A DNA stretch of 64,000 bases, taken from NCBI GenBank assembly GCA_964442285.1, contig CAYTZH010000023.1, positions 1 to 64,000 on the forward strand. The letters are read 5' to 3'. Below are positions 58,779 through 64,000 of the stretch, in pieces; the first letter of the stretch is position 1, and each line of letters starts with the position of its first letter. The DNA is from CAYTZH01 sp964442285 (GTDB lineage: Bacteria; Myxococcota_A; UBA9160; JAFDET01). The position numbers were made by a program, and so were the translations under genes. The notes under the pieces were generated by a model. The model saw only the letters and a program-made list of their open reading frames with translations. It searched no databases and was not told the DNA's origin.

Positions 58779-60209
58779 ATGCAGGAGAAGCTCCAGTTCT
58801 ACATCGACGGAGCCTGGGTCGACCCGATCGAGGCGAAGACGCTCGACGTCATCAATCCGGCGACTGAAGAGCCCATCGCCAGGATTGCGCTGGGCAGTGC
58901 CAAGGACGTGGACGTCGCGGTGGTCGCGGCGCGCAAGGCCTTCGCGACCTACTCCCAGACGACGCGCGAGGAGCGGCTCGCACTGCTCCAGTCGATCGCT
59001 GCGTCGTACCAGAAGCGCTACGACGAGCTCGCGCAGACGATCAGTCTCGAGATGGGGGCACCCCTGTGGCTCTCCAAGGCGGCGCAGGCCGCGACGGGTC
59101 TCGGCCACCTGACGAAGATGATCGAGATCCTGCAGGACTATCCCTTCGAGGAGAAGCAGGGCACGACACTCGTCCGCCACGAGCCGATCGGCGTGTGCGG
59201 GCTCATCACGCCGTGGAACTGGCCGGTGAACCAGATCATGTGCAAGGTCGCCCCGGCGCTCGCGGCGGGCTGCACCATGGTCCTCAAGCCCACCGAGATC
59301 GCGCCGCTGAATGCGATCCTGATCGCGGAGATCCTCCACGACGCGGGCGTGCCGGCTGGCGTGTTCAACCTCGTGAATGGCGACGGGCCGACGGTCGGTG
59401 CTGCGATCTCCAGCCACCCCGACATCGACATGGTCTCCTTCACGGGATCGACCCGTGCGGGAATCGAGGTTGCGCGCGCGGCCGCGCCCACCGTCAAGCG
59501 CGTCACCCAGGAGCTCGGCGGCAAGTCGCCGAACCTGATCCTCGACGACGCCGACCTCGCGAGCGCGATTGCCGGCGGCCTCATGAGCTGCACGATGAAC
59601 AGCGGCCAATCCTGCAACGCGCCGACCCGGATGCTCGTCCCCGCTTCGCGGCACGACGAGGCCGTCGCCATCGCGAAGGCGACGGCGGAGACTCTGACCG
59701 TCGGCGATCCCGGAGACGAAGGGAGCCGCCTCGGCCCCGTGGTGAGCGAGGTGCAGTGGAACAAGATCCAGGGCCTGATCCAGGCCGGCATCGACGAGGG
59801 TGCGACCCTCGTGACCGGCGGAACCGGGCGGCCGGAGGGGATCGACCGGGGCTACTTCGTCCGTCCCACGGTCTTCGCCAACGTCCGCAACGACATGACA
59901 ATCGCGCGCGAGGAGATCTTCGGGCCGGTGCTCTCGATCATTCCGTACCAGACGGAAGACGAAGCGATCGAGATCGCCAACGACACCACCTACGGACTCG
60001 CCGGCTACGTGTCTTCGGGCAACCTCGAGCACGCACAAGAGGTCGCGAAGAAGATCCGCGCCGGGCAGATCGCACTCAACGGCGCGCCGCCGGACTTCTC
60101 CGCTCCCTTCGGCGGCTACCGCCAATCGGGAAACGGGCGGGAATGGGGACGCGAGGGATTCGAGGAGTTCCTCGAGACGAAGGCGATCATGGGGTGGTCG
60201 GCCGCCTGA
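58779..60209 (+). CDS. NAD(P)-dependent aldehyde dehydrogenase (second)
   Basis: 476 residues; AAGGAGG 5 nt before the ATG. FYIDGAWVDPIEAKTLDVIN, GVCGLITPWNWPVNQIMCKV, catalytic Glu in TQELGGKSPNLILDDADLAS, catalytic Cys in MNSGQSCNAPTRM, and EEIFGPVLSIIPYQTEDEAI. Only moderately similar to its neighbour (different N-termini and active-site surroundings), so not a recent duplication. Likely an operon with the first ALDH. Confidence 0.92.
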   Translation: MQEKLQFYIDGAWVDPIEAKTLDVINPATEEPIARIALGSAKDVDVAVVAARKAFATYSQTTREERLALLQSIAASYQKRYDELAQTISLEMGAPLWLSKAAQAATGLGHLTKMIEILQDYPFEEKQGTTLVRHEPIGVCGLITPWNWPVNQIMCKVAPALAAGCTMVLKPTEIAPLNAILIAEILHDAGVPAGVFNLVNGDGPTVGAAISSHPDIDMVSFTGSTRAGIEVARAAAPTVKRVTQELGGKSPNLILDDADLASAIAGGLMSCTMNSGQSCNAPTRMLVPASRHDEAVAIAKATAETLTVGDPGDEGSRLGPVVSEVQWNKIQGLIQAGIDEGATLVTGGTGRPEGIDRGYFVRPTVFANVRNDMTIAREEIFGPVLSIIPYQTEDEAIEIANDTTYGLAGYVSSGNLEHAQEVAKKIRAGQIALNGAPPDFSAPFGGYRQSGNGREWGREGFEEFLETKAIMGWSAA

Positions 60210-60403
60210 GCCAGCCAACACATTCGTCGCGGCTGCCCGGAGTCGTTGCCGCGCGCTTCATCGGCGCGGGGCAAGGCACATCCATGGACCATGCTCGGGA
60301 CTCGTGGCGGCTCAGCGGTGCGTACGGCGCTCCCGTGACTGATTGCGACCTGCGACCAGGTCGGCCACGACATGAGACGCGTCGACACGGCCGAAGGGAG
60401 CGG

Positions 60404-60453
60404 GGATTACAGGGGATCACCCGGGATCAAGAAGGATCACGCAGGATCAATTC
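60404..60453 (+). repeat. Five tandem 10-bp iterons (GGATYA)
   Basis: GGATTA at 60404 and GGATCA at 60414, 60424, 60434 and 60444: exact 10-bp spacing, so all lie on one face of the helix. They are just inside the right end of the putative island, next to the inverted arm-type site. Possible integrase/excisionase accessory sites, regulator array or replication iterons. Confidence 0.6.
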
Positions 60454-60454
60454 T

Positions 60455-60463
60455 GCTTGCATC
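60455..60463 (-). repeat. Candidate arm-type site, right end (inverted copy)
   Basis: GCTTGCATC on the plus strand, the reverse complement of the GATGCAAGC pair near the left island end. Confidence 0.45.
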
Positions 60464-60530
60464 CAGGCCACCCGGAACATGCTCTAAGTCATCAGAATCA
60501 TTCGATAAAGTCGCCCCACCCCGAAACGAA

Positions 60531-60540
60531 TTTCAAGACC
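60531..60540 (+). repeat. Candidate att core, right copy
   Basis: TTTCAAGACC, same orientation as at 55697-55706. Confidence 0.4.
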
Positions 60541-60595
60541 CTGAAGAACCGCTGGGGCAGGACCCATCGCCGACACTGATCGCCTCGGAATGGTC

Positions 60596-60678
60596 TGGCG
60601 GAGCCGGTCGGATTCGAACCGACGAACGCTCTCGCGTTACCTGTTTTCAAGACAGAGGCGCCTTCGACCCACGGCTCT
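60596..60678 (-). tRNA. tRNA-Ser(TGA)-like gene with deleted D arm (probable pseudo-tRNA)
   Basis: Minus strand: acceptor AGAGCCG pairs with CGGCTCC except at the first base; anticodon arm TCTGT-CTTGAAA-ACAGG (anticodon TGA); long variable arm AACGC-GAGA-GCGTT; T arm GTCGG-TTCGAAT-CCGAC; encoded CCA. Between positions 9 and 26 only GGTCGAAGGC remains: the 5' strand of the D stem (about 7 nt) is missing. At 83 nt it is short for tRNA-Ser. Probably non-functional unless a D-armless form is tolerated. Confidence 0.7.
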
Positions 60679-60729
60679 ACTGAAGACGGCAGCGCGACTC
60701 TCGACTACAGCAGAAGCCGAGATCGTCGT

Positions 60730-61953
60730 CTAGGCGGGGAGCGTCACGGCCGCCTGCAGGTCGTCGCGAAGCTGCCGCGGCAACGCGCTCTTCGCATCGG
60801 CGATCCGCACCCGGGGCACGCCTCCGGAGATCTGGAACGCGCGGCGCAGCACACGGTCGTCCCAGACCGTCTGCAGGTCGTACCGGGTGAGGGATTCGCT
60901 GCGAAGCGCCTCCCCGAAGCCACCCAGCCAGCGGACGATCATGCGATTCGCGAGGTTGACGACCAGCGCGGAGTTGTTCGGATCGTCGAACACCCCGTTC
61001 TTGTGCTCGATGGGCGTCGCCCGGCGCCCCTCGAGGAGCCAGGCGGCGGAGACCATGTCGTGGCACACGAGGTCTTCGCTCGCGAAGACGATGCCGTGGT
61101 CGGGCTCGAGGACGTAGCCGTCGTCGGGTCCGAAGGTCGTCAGCACCCGGGTCGCACTGGTCAACACCAGGCGCTGCTTGTCGCGGATCTCGGCCACGGA
61201 GTTCGCGTCGGCGGTCTTCTCGGAGAACGTCGCGGCGTCGCGGTGGTACTCGAGCCGCGAGTCGTGTCGCCACCAGCCGACGGCGGCCTTGAGGGCCAGC
61301 GTGCTCCCCGCGAGCAGGTGCCGCGAGCAGCGGGGCATCAGGATCACGTGATCCACCTCGCGCAGCACCGCCGGCAGCATGAGCGGTCCCTTCCACGAGT
61401 CGCCGGCCTGCGGCATCGCCTCGAAGAAGCCGTCCCAGCCCGCCTCCTCGAAGGCATGGATCTCGGCGCCCGCGTCGATCACCGCCCGCGCCATGCCGGC
61501 GCTCTCCATCAGCGCGCGGGTGCTTCCGCGGATCGCGTCCTTGGAGAAGCGCACGAACTGCACGCCCGACATGTCGGCGACGATCACGCGACCGGCGCCC
61601 TTCTCCTTCAGCAATCCGATCATGGCCCGCAGCGCGACGGGGTCCGTCGTGGCGGGGTAGGGATTGCCGGAGTTGCAGGCCGGCTTCAGCAGCACGCTGT
61701 CTCCTCGCGAGAGCCACGAGAAGTCGGTCGCCGCCTGCGCTGCGCTGCGGACCGCAGCAACGGTCGCCCCCTCGCCCGTGCCGCGGGGAACGGCGTGCAC
61801 GGCAACCGGTATCTCGCCTCCCCCGGCGTAGGAGAGAGCGGCGGGCGGGCTCGTCGGGCGTTCAGGCGCGGCGCCGGCACCGCGCGCTAGCGCAAGGCCG
61901 GCCATACCTGCTGCTGCGGCTCCGAACTCGCGGCGTGTCAAACGAGCTTCCAT
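60730..61953 (-). CDS. Tat-exported DUF362 domain protein
   Basis: 407 residues. Twin-arginine leader LTRREFGAAAAGMAGLALAR. DUF362 body: DSVLLKPACNSGNPYPATTD, VIVADMSGVQFVRFSKDAIR, ILMPRCSRHLLAGSTLALKA, then VLEPDHGIVFASEDLVCHDM. DUF362 proteins often carry ferredoxin domains; none is present here. The protein is probably a periplasmic metal or cofactor-binding protein of unknown role. TACATT lies 7 nt before the ATG. Confidence 0.85.
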   Translation of the reverse strand: MEARLTRREFGAAAAGMAGLALARGAGAAPERPTSPPAALSYAGGGEIPVAVHAVPRGTGEGATVAAVRSAAQAATDFSWLSRGDSVLLKPACNSGNPYPATTDPVALRAMIGLLKEKGAGRVIVADMSGVQFVRFSKDAIRGSTRALMESAGMARAVIDAGAEIHAFEEAGWDGFFEAMPQAGDSWKGPLMLPAVLREVDHVILMPRCSRHLLAGSTLALKAAVGWWRHDSRLEYHRDAATFSEKTADANSVAEIRDKQRLVLTSATRVLTTFGPDDGYVLEPDHGIVFASEDLVCHDMVSAAWLLEGRRATPIEHKNGVFDDPNNSALVVNLANRMIVRWLGGFGEALRSESLTRYDLQTVWDDRVLRRAFQISGGVPRVRIADAKSALPRQLRDDLQAAVTLPA

Positions 61954-61960
61954 GCCTCGT

Positions 61961-61966
61961 AATGTA
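61961..61966 (-). promoter_or_regulatory. Candidate leaderless -10 of DUF362 gene
   Basis: TACATT on the minus strand, 7 nt before the ATG at 61953. Confidence 0.35.
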
Positions 61967-62162
61967 GGTGTTCGATTCGCCGATCTGCCATGGCCGGTAC
62001 GCCGACGACGTCGACCGTATCGAGGGGTCGGCCATCACCGTGGCGAGTTCCGGGCTCTCCCCGACTCCGTACCTCGAGCCCCGCGACGACCCCCAGCTAC
62101 TGCGCCTGGGGTTCACCCTCGAGGGACGCGCCCGGCCGCCGTCACGCCTCCGCAAATATCGA

Positions 62163-62189
62163 CAGTATTTACCGTTACAGTATATACTG
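62163..62189 (+). promoter_or_regulatory. Operator-like palindrome upstream of MerR operon
   Basis: CAGTATATACTG (62178-62189) is a perfect 12-bp palindrome, with a further CAGTAT half-site at 62163-62168, 15 bp away. AT-rich against the surrounding sequence, and placed 27 nt before the GTG at 62216; likely promoter/operator of the downstream operon. The rest of 61967-62162 shows nothing else. Confidence 0.5.
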
Positions 62190-62215
62190 CGAAAAGTGCA
62201 GCTGGAGCCAATCCC

Positions 62216-62443
62216 GTGAGGACCCCCCGGAACGAAGGCGCGATCGAAGCACCGCGGCGCGAAACGATGCTGCGCGAGGCACGGACGGTGCTCGAGCTCG
62301 GGTCGCTCTTCCCCGACGCCGCTGCTGCGACGCGCAACAAACGCTTCGTGCGGGTGTTCGGCGATCGCAGCCCGCATGAGGCACATCGGGCTGCCCTGGC
62401 CGATCGCGCCACGGCTTGGTCTTCGGAGAGCTTCCGCACATGA
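62216..62443 (+). CDS. Small hypothetical protein preceding MerR regulator
   Basis: 75 residues from a GTG with GGAG 9 nt upstream; stop overlaps the MerR ATG (ATGA). Helical: MLREARTVLELGSLFPDAAA, then NKRFVRVFGDRSPHEAHRAA. No family recognised. Spacing, coupling and operator position favour a real gene, but length and Arg/Ala richness leave doubt. Confidence 0.45.
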   Translation: MRTPRNEGAIEAPRRETMLREARTVLELGSLFPDAAAATRNKRFVRVFGDRSPHEAHRAALADRATAWSSESFRT

Positions 62444-63237
62444 GTAGACGGAACCCCGAGCCTTCCCGACGACGTCCCAGGGAAGACGAACCCTCCGGTC
62501 GCACCTACACGATCGATGAGCTGGCGGCGGCAGCGGGGCTGCCGAGCAGGACGGTGCGACACTACCAGACCGAGGGCTTGCTCCCCCCGCCCTATCGCGA
62601 AGGCCGCAGAGGGCTGTACGACGAGGGGCATCTCCGGCGCCTCGAGGTGGTCGCCAAGCTGCAGGACCGCGGGCTCAATCTCCGCACCATTCGCGACGCT
62701 CTGAAGCAGAGCGACCGCGGTCGGCTGTCGCTGCAGGACTGGCTGGGAGTCGAGGCCGACCTGTCCGCTCCGTGGCTCGACGAGTCCCCCCTCCTGCTCG
62801 ACGAGGCGGCGCTGGGCGAGCGGCTCGGCGACGCCTCTCCGGCGCTACGAGCGGAGCTCGGTCGAGCGGGGCTGATCCAGCGCCAGGGCCGCGGCGAGAA
62901 GCGGCGCTACCTCGTCCCGAGCCCCAGACTGCTCGAAGTGACCCTTCGCTTGAACGCGTCGGGAGTCGACATCGCGTCGAGCGTCCGCGCCGCCGAGATC
63001 CTTCGCAAGAGGATCCGGCAAGCGTGCAATGAGATGATCCCGCTCTTCGCCGGTCGAATCGGAAAGGGGTTCGCCCGCGAGAAAAGCAGGGACGCGGTCG
63101 GGGAAGCGATCGGCGGGTTGCGCGATGTCGCGGGAGAAGCGGTGCTCATCATCTTCGCCCAAGAGAATGAAGCCGCGCTACGGCGCGCCATCCAGCGCGG
63201 CATCATCAAGCCGCCTGGAAAGGGTCGAAAGGGATGA
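62440..63237 (+). CDS. MerR-family transcriptional regulator
   Basis: 265 residues. HTH: YTIDELAAAAGLPSRTVRHYQTEGLLPPPYREGRRGLYDE, with HLRRLEVVAKLQDRGLNLRT for the second wing helices. The C-terminal ~190 residues are helical with no Cys metal site (LRLNASGVDIASSVRAAEIL), so it senses something other than a thiol-bound metal. Overlaps genes on both sides by ATGA, giving a small protein-MerR-acyltransferase operon. Confidence 0.85.
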   Translation: MSRRNPEPSRRRPREDEPSGRTYTIDELAAAAGLPSRTVRHYQTEGLLPPPYREGRRGLYDEGHLRRLEVVAKLQDRGLNLRTIRDALKQSDRGRLSLQDWLGVEADLSAPWLDESPLLLDEAALGERLGDASPALRAELGRAGLIQRQGRGEKRRYLVPSPRLLEVTLRLNASGVDIASSVRAAEILRKRIRQACNEMIPLFAGRIGKGFAREKSRDAVGEAIGGLRDVAGEAVLIIFAQENEAALRRAIQRGIIKPPGKGRKG

Positions 63238-64000
63238 CGTCCGAGCACCACATCGAGACGCGACAGAGGAAGCCGCTGCAGAGGGCCGACGACGACCTCG
63301 AAGGTCGCGACCCCGACTACATCCGGGAACAGCTTCCCCTCTGGTGGCTGCTCTCCTACCTCTGGTTCCGTGCCGAGGTCAGGGGCATGGAGAAGATCCC
63401 GCAGAAGGGCCCGGCCCTGCTCGTGGGCAACCACTCCGGAGGCAACGTCACCCCCGATACGAGAGTGTTCGCCTTGGCGTTCAGCTCCTACTTCGGGGTC
63501 GAACGCCCTTTCTTCCAGCTCGCACACAGCCTCGTGCTCGAACTGCCGGGCATGGGCTGGGCGCGCAAGTGGGGCGCGATCCCCGCCTCCCCGGAGAACG
63601 CAGACCGCGCCCTGGCACGCGGCGCGGCGGTGCTCGTCTACCCCGGGGGCGATCGCGAGGTGGCCCGTCCGAGCTGGGAATCCGCGAAGGTCGACTTCGG
63701 AGGACGCAAGGGATTCCTGCATACGGCACATCGGGACGACGTGCCGATGGTTCCCGTCGTCTCCATCGGGGGCCAGGAGACCGCGCTCTTCCTGTCTCGG
63801 GGTGAGTCGCTGTCGAAGTGGCTCGGGCTCGACAGACGACTGCGGCTCAAGACCCTGCCCATCTCGTTGAGCCTTCCCTGGGGCCTGAACGTGGGGGACT
63901 TCCTGGGCCACATCCCGCTGCCGGCGAAGATCACGATCGAGGTGATGGATCCGATCGACGTCCGAGCCCGCTATGGCGACGATCCGGATTGGGATACCGC
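63234..64000 (+). CDS. Lysophospholipid/MGAT-like acyltransferase, 3' end outside window
   Basis: 255 residues to the window edge from an ATG overlapping the MerR stop. LPLAT fold: PQKGPALLVGNHSGGNVTPD carries the catalytic His with a downstream Asp, and VLVYPGGDREVARPSWESAK plus FGGRKGFLHTA is the MGAT/DGAT2-like glycine motif. Transfers acyl chains to glycerolipid-type acceptors at the membrane. Co-transcription with a MerR regulator suggests induced lipid modification or storage. Confidence 0.85.
   Translation, partial: MTSEHHIETRQRKPLQRADDDLEGRDPDYIREQLPLWWLLSYLWFRAEVRGMEKIPQKGPALLVGNHSGGNVTPDTRVFALAFSSYFGVERPFFQLAHSLVLELPGMGWARKWGAIPASPENADRALARGAAVLVYPGGDREVARPSWESAKVDFGGRKGFLHTAHRDDVPMVPVVSIGGQETALFLSRGESLSKWLGLDRRLRLKTLPISLSLPWGLNVGDFLGHIPLPAKITIEVMDPIDVRARYGDDPDWDT

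Larger units (their letters stand above)
55697..60540. mobile_element. Putative integrase-less genomic island at tRNA-Ser remnant
   Basis: Bounded by direct repeats TTTCAAGACC (55697-55706 and 60531-60540), a tRNA-Ser anticodon-loop sequence. Inside, GATGCAAGC occurs twice near the left end (55775-55783, 55786-55794) and inverted near the right end (60455-60463), about 68 and 67 bp from the cores: the arrangement of integrase arm-type sites. Cargo: BrnT-type toxin-antitoxin pair, ModE-like regulator, two aldehyde dehydrogenases. No integrase or excisionase is present. The core is only 10 bp, so the call rests on the combined pattern. Confidence 0.5.

Noticed and set aside
60372..60683. A 103-codon plus-strand frame across the island end and tRNA-Ser region
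   Set aside because: It is the typical spurious protein made by reading a tRNA antisense; it spans the iterons and has no ribosome site.
1..64000. CRISPR array, rRNA operon, replication origin or integrase gene
   Set aside because: No regularly spaced repeats with unique spacers, no rRNA sequence, no DnaA-box cluster and no tyrosine or serine recombinase were seen. The only tandem arrays are the coding repeats and the 10-bp iterons at 60404.

Overview
The window is very GC-rich, with tightly packed genes and many 4-nt ATGA/GTGA overlaps. A PEP-CTERM protein, lipoproteins, Tat substrates, an RND efflux pair and a MltF-like transglycosylase indicate a Gram-negative (diderm) bacterium. The DnaE2/ImuA/ImuB/DinB set, WYL and GntR regulators and TAXI protein would suit a myxobacterial or other 'deltaproteobacterial' lineage, but the sequence alone does not fix the phylum.

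Layout. 1-4.0 kb is a decaying Rhs polymorphic-toxin locus on the minus strand: RHS repeats, an IS407-type IS3-family element, the tail of one Rhs toxin with its probable immunity gene, a second Rhs tip carrying an HELIH metallopeptidase toxin with a YwqK-like probable immunity gene, and a third tip cut by another IS3-family end. 4.3-9.4 kb holds a formate/nitrite-type channel, a paralogous pair of membrane proteins, a GntR regulator and a fatty-acid-hydroxylase-like enzyme. 9.4-12.8 kb encodes two overlapping, paralogous membrane histidine kinases that have decayed in opposite halves: one keeps the phospho-accepting His but has lost its ATP-binding motifs, the other keeps the ATPase but has Arg at the His site. 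12.9-19.6 kb has WYL and TetR regulators, PcfJ-like and TAXI proteins and a GST-like protein. 19.7-31.3 kb carries envelope and TPR proteins, a GMC dehydrogenase with a Tat-borne small subunit, a metallo-beta-lactamase-fold hydrolase and transketolase. 31.3-40.6 kb is rich in translesion synthesis genes (dnaE2, dinB, imuB, imuA) with an FAD oxidoreductase and a lone receiver domain. 40.7-55.7 kb is mostly housekeeping and accessory metabolism (purN-metF, PfkB kinase, LhgO-like oxidase, PP2C, desaturase, PhyH, ThrH), an RND pump and uppP. 55.7-60.5 kb looks like a small integrative island bounded by direct core repeats and inverted arm-type repeats next to tRNA-Ser remnants; it carries a BrnT-type toxin-antitoxin pair, a ModE-like regulator and two aldehyde dehydrogenases, and no integrase. 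60.7-64 kb has a Tat-exported DUF362 protein, a MerR regulator operon and an acyltransferase that runs off the edge.

Two regulatory patterns recur. dnaE2 and imuA share one promoter architecture: TTGACY, an 18-nt spacer containing two GAAAA blocks 11 bp apart, then GAAAAT just before the start codon; this is a candidate operator for a common damage regulon. About a dozen genes also have a TANNNT-like hexamer only 6-9 nt before the start codon, which suggests that leaderless mRNAs are common here.
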